Shown: positions 1 to 9,352, counted from the stretch's first letter. The stretch: 64,000 nucleotides of DNA from Rhodobacterales bacterium RIFCSPHIGHO2_02_FULL_62_130 (GCA_001828855.1 MHZT01000027.1:1-64000); one strand, 5' to 3'. Numbers and translations: made by a program. Notes: generated by a model not told the origin, from the sequence alone.

Positions 1-1
1 G

Positions 2-2092
2 TCAGGTTTCCAGAGGCCCTTTGTCGTGGTCCGGATTTACCTCGTCTGCTTGGGCCGCATGAGCTTGCACGGCATGGACCCAGGGCAGAATCTCGTCCGC
101 ACGCATGCTGCGCTTTTGCAGCAGAGTTTCCGCCAGACCCAGCAGGTTGGCCCTATGAGTGGTTAGAATGGCAAGGGCGCGCTCCTCTGCGGCCTCCATC
201 CTCGACCGAACCCCGTTGCGCAGCTGTTCATCGGTCAGCAGTACGGTTTCGGGTGCAGGCATCCAGATCGGGCCGAGATCACCGAGACCCCAGTTGGTTT
301 CGATCATCAGCGCCCTGCGGGTGGCTTGCGACAGGTCGGATGCCAAAGATCCGCCTGCGCCGGCCGAGACTTCACCGAAGATCAGGGCCTCGGCCGCGCG
401 GCCAGCCAGATCATGGCAGATTTCGTTCTCGATCTCCGTCAACACCCCATGGCCGATGACGAGCTGGCTTGCCACTTGGCCACCGTCACGAGAGATGGAC
501 ATGCGCTTTATGGTGCCAAGGCGCAGCGCGGCGGCGACCACCGTATGCCCGGCTTCATGGACAGCATACCGCCAGAGCACCTCGCGGCTTTCGTCTGCGG
601 AAGTCAAATGCAACTGATCGCGCAGCATGGCAAGATCGAGCGGCTGCCTGGTATGGCGCGCCTCCGATCTGGCCGCGCGAATGGCCGCATCGATGCTGGC
701 AAGGCTGTGTCCGACCGCCTGCCGCGCGAGGAGCTCAAGGGCGTCCGCCGGAAAGTCGACTTTGAGATGCTGACGCAAAACCGCAAGAATTGCGGTCGCA
801 TCCGGCATGGGCACCTCAAATTTCAGATCAAATCTACCAGCACGGGTTACGGCGGGGTCGATCCTGTCAACGTGGTTGCAAGCTCCGACCACCACAACTC
901 CGGGCTCGATTGCGATCGCGTTCATCTCCCCCAAAAATGCGTTGATGACCTGCGTCCTGTAGTTCAGGTTATGTCGATCATCGCCGGTGCGCGAGCCCAT
1001 GGCATCGATCTCGTCAATGAACAAAATGGCCGGGGCTTCCCGGAGCGCTATGGCAAAGGTCCGGCGCATCTCGCGCAGCATGTCGCCCAAGTGCCCTGCG
1101 GCCTGCCATTCGGCAAAACTGCCTGTGACACAGGCGATACCCGCTGAATTGCCCATGGCGCGGGCGAGCCACGTCTTTCCGGTGCCAGGAGGACCGTAAA
1201 GTAGAATCGAGTGGCTGAAATCGGACCAGCCGATTTCACCTCGGTGCCAGGCCCCAAAATCCGCGACGACCCTCCGCGCGGCTTGAACAACGGGACTGTC
1301 GCTGAACCCCTCTTCAAGCCTCGGACCATCCGGGTTTGGACCGGTCAGGGCTTCCAGCCTCTTCGCCAGATCAGGTCCGGATCCGAACCGCAGTGCCGCC
1401 GCGGCTTGTGCCGTATCAAGCCGTGCCAGAATTGTCGGTTCAGGCAGGGCGCTGCGGAACGCGCGTACATCCTCGGGTGCGCGGTCCATCGCCTCAAGAA
1501 AGCCGAGAAGGATGTCGGCCGAGATGGGCGCGTATGTGAAGCTGGCGACCCCTGGCTGCTGCAGATGGGCTGGCAGAGCAATGTCGAAAGGCAGCAGGAT
1601 CAGCACCGGCGCCATCGTGTCGAGCGATCTGTCGACTTCTCGTAGGAAGCGTTCCGCGGAGGTTTTGCTGATCGCCCCCTCGGAGACCGACGGGACCAAC
1701 ACCCGCCAGCCTTGCTCATGACACGCCACCTTCAATTCTTCCGTGACTAGAGTGAGGTCGGTGACATCGATCCCGCGCAAAATCGTAACGGCACCACGGA
1801 GGCGCAAAGGCTCAAGGGCTTGCTCCGAGACAAAGGTTGCCGCAAGCCGCAAGATGGTCAGCAAACGGCGCGTCGGAAGGGTCGCAGGAGGTGCTGCCTC
1901 TGTGGGCTCAATCGCGGGCAAAGGGTCGTCATCCAGCTCGGACTCGACCGAATTGCTCGGACCTTGCGCCGGGCTTGGCCAGGACACGACCTTGGGCGTA
2001 CAGCTTTGCCGCAGCCGGGAAACCAGCACCTCGGCAAAGCTTGGAACTTCGGTGAAGGGGGGTGGGTTGTCCGAGGGTTCAGGGAGCGTCAT
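2..2092 (-). CDS. Soluble FtsH-like AAA+ zinc metalloprotease (M41)
   Basis: Predicted ATP-dependent protease of 696 residues. Residues 1-250 are a Pro/Ala-rich and then mixed region with no FtsH-like membrane anchor. The AAA+ module follows: Walker A GPPGTGKT (300-307), Walker B ILFIDEID (356-363), a sensor-1 Asn in GACNHVD (about 406) and an arginine-finger region RAGRFD (417-422). The M41 protease part has the HEAGH zinc site (512-516) and a downstream Asp in SDLSQAT (about 586), the usual third ligand. All catalytic residues look intact. Canonical FtsH has two N-terminal membrane helices, and I see none here, so it probably acts in the cytoplasm. The stop codon is at 2-4, so the gene is complete. 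It lies next to a putative transposon end at 3073 and could be cargo; that link is inferred. Confidence 0.85.
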   Translation of the reverse strand: MTLPEPSDNPPPFTEVPSFAEVLVSRLRQSCTPKVVSWPSPAQGPSNSVESELDDDPLPAIEPTEAAPPATLPTRRLLTILRLAATFVSEQALEPLRLRGAVTILRGIDVTDLTLVTEELKVACHEQGWRVLVPSVSEGAISKTSAERFLREVDRSLDTMAPVLILLPFDIALPAHLQQPGVASFTYAPISADILLGFLEAMDRAPEDVRAFRSALPEPTILARLDTAQAAAALRFGSGPDLAKRLEALTGPNPDGPRLEEGFSDSPVVQAARRVVADFGAWHRGEIGWSDFSHSILLYGPPGTGKTWLARAMGNSAGIACVTGSFAEWQAAGHLGDMLREMRRTFAIALREAPAILFIDEIDAMGSRTGDDRHNLNYRTQVINAFLGEMNAIAIEPGVVVVGACNHVDRIDPAVTRAGRFDLKFEVPMPDATAILAVLRQHLKVDFPADALELLARQAVGHSLASIDAAIRAARSEARHTRQPLDLAMLRDQLHLTSADESREVLWRYAVHEAGHTVVAAALRLGTIKRMSISRDGGQVASQLVIGHGVLTEIENEICHDLAGRAAEALIFGEVSAGAGGSLASDLSQATRRALMIETNWGLGDLGPIWMPAPETVLLTDEQLRNGVRSRMEAAEERALAILTTHRANLLGLAETLLQKRSMRADEILPWVHAVQAHAAQADEVNPDHDKGPLET

Positions 2093-2745
2093 GGGAGTCC
2101 TTTCAGGATTTCAGCAAAAAGGGAAGTCGTCGGGCAGACACAGGAGTGCTGCCCGTTACGGTGGGTCGGTGGTTGGGGGGGGGGCGCTTGCGCCGCGCCT
2201 GTCAGTCAATCGCTTGGGTCAAGCTCCGGTCAGACAGACGGCATGTTTCACGCGGGTTCAGGGTATGATGGGGGGGGCATGGCGGGGATCCTTGTAAGTC
2301 GGGCAAACGGCATCGGCCGGAGAAATCCGGTCGTCCGCATGGGATGTGAGAAAAAGGGTAAGGGGGCGTGTGGCGGGACCGGTGTCAGCCGGTCAGCGGC
2401 ACGGTAGACGCGGCTACCCTGTGCCCCACCGGCTTCAACGAAGGCCGACGGAGAGCCAGCTGGATATCTGGCGCAATACCATGGGTCCACACACGAGATC
2501 GCGCATGGCGGCCGGATATGGAAGCAAAGCCCACATAGCGGTGAGCTTGCGTCGTGTCGTCGCCCATGTTGTTGCGCGGGCTATGTTGTTGGTGGTTGGT
2601 CAAGGTGATGTTCATGTGCGTACCGTCTGCTGGGGCTCAAGTTCGGTCCCGCCGGGGCAATTGACAAGGTCAAATCGACCATGGGCCGCAAATCTCACTC
2701 CACGAAAAAAACATATGAAACAATATGTTAGGATTTTCCCGGAGC
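2093..2745. other. Non-coding stretch upstream of the AAA protease gene
   Basis: No convincing gene was found on either strand. The stretch contains a run of ten G near 2175-2184 and a run of eight G near 2270. It presumably carries the promoter of the minus-strand protease gene, but I cannot point to clear -35/-10 boxes. Confidence 0.4.
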
Positions 2746-3073
2746 TGTTTTGGCGGCCAAGCTCTTGATCCGACTACGACCTGGCTCAGCCTTTCGAGGG
2801 TCATTCCCAGACCAAAACCGGGGCCATTCCCGCCCGGGCTTCAGGCTGATTTCCATCTGATGTGAGCGGCCACAAGGTGCTTTGAGGGTAGTTTGGCGCG
2901 ATCTGAGGCGCGGATGACTGCTGTCGCGCCCGAATCATCGGGGCGATCGAGGGCGGTTTTGAACACCCGGCCGAAGACTGACCGCACGCCTCCATCCATG
3001 GAAAAAAAAGCATCGTGTCGTAGTTTGGACCCAAAGATCCAGGGTTTCCGGGAAAATTCGGTTTGGCGTGACA
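2746..3073 (-). mobile_element. Putative terminus of a Tn7/Tn5053-like element lying to the left
   Basis: Read inward from 3073 on the minus strand the sequence begins TGTCACGCCAAACCG, matching the 5'-TGT...ACA-3' ends of Tn7- and Tn5053-type elements. The plus strand carries four spaced copies of a GTTTGG-type motif, all in one orientation: about 2746-2758 (CTGTTTTGGCGGC), 2888-2900 (GTAGTTTGGCGCG), 3020-3032 (GTAGTTTGGACCC) and 3058-3070 (TCGGTTTGGCGTG). Multiple same-direction transposase sites are typical of such ends. A reading frame of another gene is cut exactly at 3073/3074. The other end and the transposase would lie left of the window. This is inferred from pattern only. Confidence 0.45.
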
Positions 3074-3265
3074 TTCTCGCAGCCGATAACTGACTGGCCT
3101 GCCCTGTTCCAGCGTCAAGGTCGCGCCCGGATCCTTCGCAACTTGGGCTTTCAAGGTCCTCTCGCTGACCCCAAGGATTTGCCGCAGGAGACCTCTGGTT
3201 CGCAGAGACGGGAAGGTTGAAAGCAGCTCAAGAAGGGATGCTGCCGTTCCCGTCTGTGTTTGCAT
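3074..3265 (-). pseudogene. Winged-helix-like gene truncated by the element end
   Basis: A frame starting at 3265 encodes 64 residues with a plausible helix-turn-helix/wing pattern (LLRQILGVSERTLKAQV, then GRPVSYRL). At 3073 the frame runs into the TGTCACG terminus, and the following about 90 residues read like translated non-coding DNA, so the rest of the gene appears to be missing. I do not recognise the family. The next bases outside the terminus, TTCTC (3074-3078), would be one copy of a 5-bp target duplication if this is a Tn7-like insertion. Confidence 0.45.
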
Positions 3266-3835
3266 GATGCAGCGGACTCCAAACCTTGGATGCAACCTCT
3301 GCCAAATTCATCTGTCACGCAAGCCTGAGCATAGAGTGCCGCGCAGGGTCTCATCAGCATTGTCCCGGTCGAACCGGGCGGAAAGCGGACTGACGACGGC
3401 CCGAACGGCTAGTTGCTCTATTGCGGCAGAAGCGACTGATCAATCTTGCCGATGCCTGCTATGTGTCTTTCCACATCCAGCCTCTAGCCTTCAGTCACCG
3501 ACTTAACATTACACCGAAACGGCTGTAGAGGTAGCTCCGGAAAGATAATCAGCTTTGTCGGTTTGGTTTCCACTACAGATCCCCGATGGCCCCCATCGCG
3601 GCGGCTGTCGACGACCGCCGGACAAGCCATGGCCGGCCCATTCGCCCTTCCTGCGGCGAAGGTCGAATCCCAGGCGGCGAACCTCGTTGATCTGGTGTAG
3701 CGGTCTGGTATGCTCGCGCGCCATGGCAGGCTGTGTTGCCAAGAGCCTTTGACCAGATGATAGCCGTTACGTCGAGAAGACCCAGCTTTCCTCACCTGGC
3801 CTTAGAATTGTCCGCCCCAGATTGGCTTACGGCGT
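3266..3835. other. Intergenic region, no gene identified
   Basis: About 570 bases between the truncated helix-turn-helix gene and the ectoine locus. Short open frames exist on both strands (for example minus 3509-3742), but none has a recognisable domain, good start signal or clear coding character. It may be decayed mobile-element DNA. Confidence 0.35.
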
Positions 3836-5245
3836 TCATTGACGATTGATGCAAACGACCCGAGGCTGGGTCATGTCCTCGTAAGCAAATCGCACGCCTT
3901 CGCGGCCGAGGCTGCCGTATTTGAAGCCGCCAAAGGGCATCGCATCAAAGCGGTAGTCCGAGGAATCATTCACCATCACACCCCCGGCCTCGATGCGGCT
4001 GGATGCCTCAAGTGCCACGGCAAGGCTGGAGGTGAAAATACCGGCATGAAGGCTGAACTCGACGGCGTTGGCCAAGGCGATGGCCTGATCGAAACCGTCG
4101 AAGGGTTCCAGCGTCACCACGGGGGCGAAGGCCTCCTCGCACCACAAGGCGGCATCATGCGGCACGGATTCCAGCACCGTCGGGGCGTAAAGCGCACCAT
4201 CGCGTTTATGTCCGGTCAGCAGCCTCGCTCCGGCGTCGATTGCGCGGGCGACAAGTGCTTCAGCACGCTTCGACGCCGCTTCGGTGATCATGGGGCCGAC
4301 GTCGGTCGCCTCGTCTTGCGGGTTGCCGGCGCGCAGGGCGTTGGTATGGGCGACAAATGCCGCGCGAAAAGGTTCATAGATCGGGCGCTCGATCAGGATG
4401 CGCTGGGTGCCGATGCAATTCTGCCCCGCAGCCCAGAATGCGCCCGAAACACAAGCCTCAACCGCTTGATCGAAGGCGGCATCGGCCATCACGATGACGG
4501 GCGCATTGCCGCCAAGATCCATGGCAAGTTTTTTCAGCCCAGCGAGGCGCGAAATGGCTTCTCCTGTATTAAAGCCCCCGGTGAACGAGATCATGCGGAT
4601 AGACCGGGTTGAGACCAGCGCAGCGCCAAGGTCGGGGCCGCCGACGACCGGGGTGACAACTTCGGCGGGAAGCCCTGCCTCGATCAGCACATCCACCAAG
4701 GCCAGCGCCGACATCGGCGCAAGTTCCGAAGGTTTCAGGATCACTGCATTTCCCCCGGCAATGGCCGGGCCAAGTTTGTGCGCCACCAGATTGAGCGGGT
4801 CGTTAAAGGGGGTTATGGCAAGGATGATCCCCAAGGGTTCCCGCGTGAACCAGCCCATCCGGTTTTCCGATCCGGCATAAGCATCAAAGGGGATGACCTC
4901 GCCACCGCCACGCTTAGCCTCTTGGGCTGAAAGTTTCAGCGTGTTGATGCAGCGCGTTACCTCTTTTCGGGCCTGACGGATGGTTTTGCCTGCCTCGGCC
5001 GTGATCTGCTTTGCAAAGTATTCGGACCGGGTCTGAACAAGGGCCGCTGCGGTTTCCAGTATCTGCGCACGCCGGTGCCGCGGCAGGGCACGGGCGAGTG
5101 CCTGTCCATGCCCTGCCCGGGACATGATCTGCGGCACATCAGCGGGTGTTGCCAATTGAACTTCAGCAATGATCGACCCGTCAAAGGGGTTGAAGACCAC
5201 GCAGGGCGCAGCTTCAGTCAATTTTTTGCTCATCAAAGCTGTCAT
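3836..5245 (-). CDS. doeC: NAD(P)-dependent aldehyde dehydrogenase, probable DoeC
   Basis: Aldehyde dehydrogenase superfamily, 469 residues. Visible are TPFNDP (Asn148), the Rossmann-region FTGG motif near 221-224, DLGGNAP (243-249) and the catalytic Cys277 in GQNCIGTQR. Position 243 is Asp, where most family members have the general-base Glu (ELGG), which may mark a subfamily. Next to an ectoine-type transaminase and Lrp regulator, the expected role is oxidation of aspartate-semialdehyde to aspartate, the last step of ectoine degradation. It lies 136 bases downstream of the transaminase on the same strand, so co-transcription is likely. The start could be Met1 or Met5; there is no strong ribosome-binding site. 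The family call is firm, the substrate is inferred from context. Confidence 0.8.
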   Translation of the reverse strand: MTALMSKKLTEAAPCVVFNPFDGSIIAEVQLATPADVPQIMSRAGHGQALARALPRHRRAQILETAAALVQTRSEYFAKQITAEAGKTIRQARKEVTRCINTLKLSAQEAKRGGGEVIPFDAYAGSENRMGWFTREPLGIILAITPFNDPLNLVAHKLGPAIAGGNAVILKPSELAPMSALALVDVLIEAGLPAEVVTPVVGGPDLGAALVSTRSIRMISFTGGFNTGEAISRLAGLKKLAMDLGGNAPVIVMADAAFDQAVEACVSGAFWAAGQNCIGTQRILIERPIYEPFRAAFVAHTNALRAGNPQDEATDVGPMITEAASKRAEALVARAIDAGARLLTGHKRDGALYAPTVLESVPHDAALWCEEAFAPVVTLEPFDGFDQAIALANAVEFSLHAGIFTSSLAVALEASSRIEAGGVMVNDSSDYRFDAMPFGGFKYGSLGREGVRFAYEDMTQPRVVCINRQ

Positions 5246-5381
5246 GGTATGAATCCCGTCTTGGGCCAGTCAGCCAACCCACAGTGACAGGGATGGCCCG
5301 ACCGGCGCGATCAGATGGTGTGTCCCGAGACAACCTGATGTCGCGGGACGGAGGCAGATGCAGATGCGGGGCCTGTTCAAA

Positions 5382-6785
5382 TCATGCGATGGCTTTTTCC
5401 CGGGTCAGTTGATCCATCACTTCGCGCACGGCGGCTTCGGCGATGGTGATGATGGCATCAACATCCTCGCGTGTGGTAACAAGTGGTGGGGCAAAGCCAA
5501 GAATATCGCCATGTGGCATGGCACGAGCAATCAAGCCACGCGACCGGGCGGCAGCCGACACTTTGGCGCCAACTTTCAAGGCCGGGTCAAACCGCTCCTT
5601 CTTGTCGCGGTTTGCCACGAATTCAAGCGCCGCCATCAATCCGACGCCGCGCACTTCGCCAACGATGGGCATCTGCGCAAAAACTTGGAGCAAACGCTCT
5701 TGAAAATAGGCGCCGGTCGTGCGGGCATTTCCCGGCAGATCCTCGCGCTCGACGATATCCAGCACCGCGTTTGCACATGCGACCCCGATTGGGTGGCCGG
5801 AATAGGTATAGCCATGGCTGAAGGCTCCAACACGGTCCGCCCCGTCTTCGATCACCTTAGAGACCTTTTCACCGATAATGGCCGCCGAAAGCGGCACATA
5901 GGCCGAGGTCAGGCCCTTGGCGACGGTGATCAGGTCAGGCTCTATGTCGTATTTGTCGCAGCCGAACAGCGCGCCGGTGCGGCCAAAACCTGTAATCACC
6001 TCGTCAGCAATCAACAGCACGTCATACTTGCGCAGCACAGCCTGAATGGCGGCCCAATAGCCTGTGGGCGGCGGGGTGATGCCGCCTGTGCCCAGAACCG
6101 GTTCGGCGATGAAGGCGCCAACGGTGTCCGGTCCTTCGCGCAGGATCATGGCCTCAAGCTCGGTTGCGCGGCGGGCCGAGAACTGCTCTTCGCTCTCGCC
6201 CGGTTCCGAACCCCAATAGTGATGCGGCGCGCCGGTGTGGCGGATCAGGCCCATCGGCAGGTCCATGTGGTCGTGATAAAAGCTCATCCCGGTCATTGAT
6301 CCGGAAACCACCGAACAGCCGTGATAGCCACGATCGCGCGAGATGATCTTTTTCTTGGCCGGCATGCCGCGCAGGTTGTTGTAATACCATACAAGTTTTG
6401 CCTGCGTTTCGTTGGCGTCAGAACCGGACATGCCATAGAAAACCTTGCTCATCTTGCCCGGTGCCATGCGCACAAGGCGGTCGGACAGGATGGCAAGTTG
6501 ATCCGTCGTATGCGCGGCGTAGGAATGGTAATAGGCTAGCTGATGCGCCTGTTTCGAAATGGCGTCGGCCACTTCGTCGCGGCCATAGCCGACGTTGACG
6601 CAATAAAGCCCGGCAAAACCGTCGATATAGCTGTTGCCCTTGGCATCCTGAATGCGAATGCCCTTGCCGCCGGTGATGATGGTAGGATCGCCCGCCTTGC
6701 CGCTGGCATAGTCTTTCGCCTGCGTGAAGGGGTGCAGCACGCTGGCGCGGTCCATCTCGGCGATCTGGGAAAGGCTGTGATCCAT
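5382..6785 (-). CDS. doeD: Class III PLP aminotransferase, probable diaminobutyrate transaminase DoeD
   Basis: 467 residues from the ATG at 6785, chosen because AGGAG lies six bases upstream; a longer frame to 6848 lacks such a signal. Class III (omega) aminotransferase features: GSDANETQ (121-128), YHGCS (154-158), the cofactor-binding DEVITGFGRTG (261-271) and the PLP lysine Lys290 in TVAKGL. In ectoine degradation DoeD converts 2,4-diaminobutyrate to aspartate-semialdehyde, the substrate of the dehydrogenase encoded just downstream. It is divergent from the Lrp-type regulator gene at 6911, and the gap holds a perfect palindrome. The family is certain; the substrate rests on the surrounding Ehu/Eut/Doe genes. 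Confidence 0.85.
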   Translation of the reverse strand: MDHSLSQIAEMDRASVLHPFTQAKDYASGKAGDPTIITGGKGIRIQDAKGNSYIDGFAGLYCVNVGYGRDEVADAISKQAHQLAYYHSYAAHTTDQLAILSDRLVRMAPGKMSKVFYGMSGSDANETQAKLVWYYNNLRGMPAKKKIISRDRGYHGCSVVSGSMTGMSFYHDHMDLPMGLIRHTGAPHHYWGSEPGESEEQFSARRATELEAMILREGPDTVGAFIAEPVLGTGGITPPPTGYWAAIQAVLRKYDVLLIADEVITGFGRTGALFGCDKYDIEPDLITVAKGLTSAYVPLSAAIIGEKVSKVIEDGADRVGAFSHGYTYSGHPIGVACANAVLDIVEREDLPGNARTTGAYFQERLLQVFAQMPIVGEVRGVGLMAALEFVANRDKKERFDPALKVGAKVSAAARSRGLIARAMPHGDILGFAPPLVTTREDVDAIITIAEAAVREVMDQLTREKAIA

Positions 6786-6864
6786 CTGCTGCTCCTGTGG
6801 CATGGGTTGGTAGAAAGAATACCGCCAGCCGCCTGCGGTTTGCGGCATAGTTCTGGCATTCTAC

Positions 6865-6877
6865 GCAGGAATCCTGC
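6865..6877. promoter_or_regulatory. Perfect palindrome, candidate DoeX (Lrp/AsnC) operator
   Basis: GCAGGAATCCTGC is a perfect 13-bp palindrome in the 125-base gap between the divergent doeD and Lrp-family genes. A wider symmetric pair, TTTGC (about 6839-6843) and GCAAA (6876-6880), brackets it. The position fits autoregulation by the Lrp-type protein plus control of doeD; binding is inferred. Confidence 0.45.
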
Positions 6878-6910
6878 AAAGTGCGTGAAAATGGCACAGG
6901 AAAGCTGCAC

Positions 6911-7372
6911 GTGACCCTCGATGCGATCGATCTGCGGATTCTCCGCGCCTTGCAGGAAAACAACCGCCATTCCGGCGAGACGCTGGGCGAGATGGTCGGC
7001 CTGTCGCCGACCGCCTGTCAGCGCCGGATGAAGCGGCTGCGCGCCGACAAGGTGATCGAGGCGGATCTTGCCATCGTCTCGCCCAAGGCGGTGGGGCGCG
7101 AGTTGACGACGTTGGTGCATGTCACGCTGGAGCGCGAGCGGGCCGATATCATCGACCGCTTCAAGGCGGCAATCCGCGCCACGCCGGAAATCATGACGGG
7201 CTATTACGTCACCGGCGACGCCGATTTCGTGCTAGTAGTGACCGCGCATGACATGGAGGATTTCGAGCAATTCACCCGGCGGTTCTTCTATGGCAACCCC
7301 GATATCCGGGGCTTCAAGACCATGGTGGTGATTGACCGGGTGAAGGCGGGCTTTGCCTTGCCGATCGGTTAA
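6911..7372 (+). CDS. doeX: Lrp/AsnC-family transcriptional regulator (DoeX-like)
   Basis: About 153 residues. I choose GTG 6911 because AGGAAAG lies six bases upstream; GTG 6881 is the alternative. The N-terminal helix-turn-helix (LDAIDLRILRALQEN, then SPTACQRRMKRL) is followed by a RAM/AsnC ligand-binding domain with the typical GYYVTGDADFVLVV segment. Ectoine catabolic loci in proteobacteria often carry an AsnC/Lrp regulator (DoeX/AsnC) next to the transaminase and dehydrogenase genes, as here. It is divergent from doeD and its stop overlaps the end of the convergent eutC by a few bases. A role as sensor of an ectoine breakdown product is inferred from that context. Confidence 0.85.
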   Translation: MTLDAIDLRILRALQENNRHSGETLGEMVGLSPTACQRRMKRLRADKVIEADLAIVSPKAVGRELTTLVHVTLERERADIIDRFKAAIRATPEIMTGYYVTGDADFVLVVTAHDMEDFEQFTRRFFYGNPDIRGFKTMVVIDRVKAGFALPIG

Positions 7373-8355
7373 GCCTGCAAGACCGTCCCGGCCTTCGGAA
7401 AGCGGGCACGGACATGGGTGGCGATGGCAGTATCCTGCACCCCGGTGCCGGTCAGGTCGCAGATCGTCACGTCCTGCGTCCGCTGGCGCCCGGGTTTTTG
7501 CCCGATGATAACCTCGCCCAGTTCTGCCGGACGGCCCTTTGTCCAGATCCCTGCGGCAAGGGCCGCCTCCAACTCGCCCGAGACTTCGCATTGGCTGACC
7601 CGGTCGCAGATATAGGCATCAGCGGCGATCAGTGCCTTTGGGTCGATCTCGGATTTGCCACTTTGGTCTGACCCCATGGCAGTGATGTGGAGCCCTGGGT
7701 GCAACCATTCGGCCCGGATCAAGGCTTGGCGGGACGGCGTCGTGGTCACCACAAGCTGACTGCTGCGCACAAGCGTTTCGGCGCTTTCCACGGCCTGTGC
7801 CTCAATCCCCATTAGGCCGGCGAGTTCTTCGGCGCAGGCCCGCGCCTTGTCCATATCCCGGCCATGGACCAAAAGACACTTGAACGGCCGCACCAGATGG
7901 GCGGCCCGCATTTGCAACCGTGCCTGCACCCCTGTGCCTATCACGCCTGCTGTCTCGACGGTTTCGGGGGCCAGATGCCGGGCTGCCACCGCGCCTGCAG
8001 CGGCGGTGCGGATATCGGTCAGATAACCGTTGTCCAGAAACAACGATTGCACCAGTCCGGTTTTGGCCGAGAACAAGATCATCAACCCGTTCAGACTGGG
8101 CAGGCCAAGCTGGGGATTGTTGAAAAAGCCGGGGCTGACCTTGATTGCAAAGCCATCAAAGCCGGGAATATAGGCGGTTTTGACATCCACTTCGCCATGG
8201 GCGGCGGGCAGGCCCATCGACAGGATCGGCGGCATGACCACACCGCCCGTTGCCAGTGCGGCAAAGGCGGCCTCGATCACGTCCACCGTGGTCAGGTCCA
8301 ACGAGACTAGGCGGCGCAGGTTTGCTTCGGTGACGATCTGGATGTCATGCGCCAT
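7369..8355 (-). CDS. eutC: Ectoine utilization protein EutC (ornithine cyclodeaminase/mu-crystallin family)
   Basis: 328 residues of the ornithine cyclodeaminase/mu-crystallin fold: an N-terminal substrate part, then an NAD(P)-binding Rossmann segment (ETAGVIGTGVQARLQ) and a C-terminal TGTGVQDTAIA motif typical of the family. In Sinorhizobium-type ectoine clusters eutB and eutC are assigned to conversion of hydroxyectoine-derived hydroxydiaminobutyrate. It overlaps the end of eutB by 11 bases, so the two are translationally coupled, and it is the last gene of the ehuBCDA-eutBC operon. Its exact reaction is not settled in general; the name rests on family and synteny. Confidence 0.82.
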   Translation of the reverse strand: MAHDIQIVTEANLRRLVSLDLTTVDVIEAAFAALATGGVVMPPILSMGLPAAHGEVDVKTAYIPGFDGFAIKVSPGFFNNPQLGLPSLNGLMILFSAKTGLVQSLFLDNGYLTDIRTAAAGAVAARHLAPETVETAGVIGTGVQARLQMRAAHLVRPFKCLLVHGRDMDKARACAEELAGLMGIEAQAVESAETLVRSSQLVVTTTPSRQALIRAEWLHPGLHITAMGSDQSGKSEIDPKALIAADAYICDRVSQCEVSGELEAALAAGIWTKGRPAELGEVIIGQKPGRQRTQDVTICDLTGTGVQDTAIATHVRARFPKAGTVLQA

Positions 8356-9352
8356 GCTGTCTGCCTTTCAGGAAAATGTCGCCAATGTTCAGGTCACGCC
8401 CCGCAACGATATCGGCAAAGGTCGCCATGTCGGTATTGCGGCCGGTCAGAATGGTTGCGCTGGGTCCGGTTAATGCGACCGCCCCGGTCAACACTGCGGC
8501 CAAGCCGACGACCGCTCCACCTTCGGCCACCATCCGGTCGTGAGTGAACAGCGCCTGCATTGCGTCGCGGATGGCCGCCTCAGAGACCAACACGACCTCG
8601 TCCAGCAGGTCGCGGCAGATGGCAAAGGTATGCCGGTTTTCCAGCCCTATCCCGCCGCCCAGACTGTCAGCGAGTGATGGGTATTCGGTCACCGCCACCG
8701 GATGCCCCGCCGCCAGTGAAGCCTGCATCGCCGCGCCGCGGTCCATGGAAACCCCAATAATGCGCAGATCGGGTTTAATCGTCTTGGCGGCCAGTGCCAC
8801 CCCGGCGGCAAGTCCGCCACCCGACAGTGGCACCAGCAGGGTCGTCAGATCAGGACGGGCCGCCATGATTTCCAGCCCGACAGTGCCTTGCCCGGCGATC
8901 ACTCGCGCATCGTCAAAGGGGGGAATTTCCACAAGTCCCTCGGCCACAACAAGGCGCCGGCTTTCTTCGGCCGCGTCATCTTGTGAGCGGCCAATGATCC
9001 GCACCTCGGCACCAAGGGCGCGAATTCCGGCAACCTTGGCCTCGGGCACCAGAGCCGACATGCAGACCACTGCCCGCATCCGGCGTTTGCGCGCGGCATA
9101 GGCAATGGCGCGGCCATGGTTGCCGGTTGAACAGCAGACGACCCCCGGTGTGCCGGGTGGCAAGGCTGCAAGCGCATTCATTGCACCGCGCAGCTTGAAG
9201 GCGCCCATCGGTTGCGTGGTTTCCAGCTTGAGCAGCATTTCCTGCCCAAGACCGGGGATTTGTGATGGGACCAACGGCGTGCCATCGGCCTGTCCGCGGA
9301 TAGCTGCGGCCGCTGCCAGCACATCGGCAAGCGTCAGTCGGTCAGTCGGCAT
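8345..9352 (-). CDS. eutB: Hydroxyectoine utilization dehydratase EutB (threonine dehydratase family)
   Basis: 335 residues, fold type II PLP enzyme. The PLP lysine is Lys53 in MGAFKLRGA; the Asn-containing STGNHG loop and the glycine-rich PLSGGGLAAG phosphate-binding loop are present. It lacks the C-terminal ACT regulatory domain of biosynthetic IlvA, consistent with a catabolic dehydratase. Placed between ehuA and eutC with 11-base overlaps on both sides, it fits EutB, proposed to dehydrate the hydroxylated intermediate from hydroxyectoine. No eutA (racemase-like) gene is present in the cluster, though in other bacteria eutA often precedes eutB. Confidence 0.83.
   Translation of the reverse strand: MPTDRLTLADVLAAAAAIRGQADGTPLVPSQIPGLGQEMLLKLETTQPMGAFKLRGAMNALAALPPGTPGVVCCSTGNHGRAIAYAARKRRMRAVVCMSALVPEAKVAGIRALGAEVRIIGRSQDDAAEESRRLVVAEGLVEIPPFDDARVIAGQGTVGLEIMAARPDLTTLLVPLSGGGLAAGVALAAKTIKPDLRIIGVSMDRGAAMQASLAAGHPVAVTEYPSLADSLGGGIGLENRHTFAICRDLLDEVVLVSEAAIRDAMQALFTHDRMVAEGGAVVGLAAVLTGAVALTGPSATILTGRNTDMATFADIVAGRDLNIGDIFLKGRQHGA

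Noticed and set aside
3655-3675. GGTCGAATCCC resembling a tRNA T-arm
   Set aside because: No acceptor, anticodon or D-arm pairing can be built around it.
3509-3742. Short minus-strand frame, possible insertion-sequence remnant
   Set aside because: No transposase motif or terminal repeats could be recognised.
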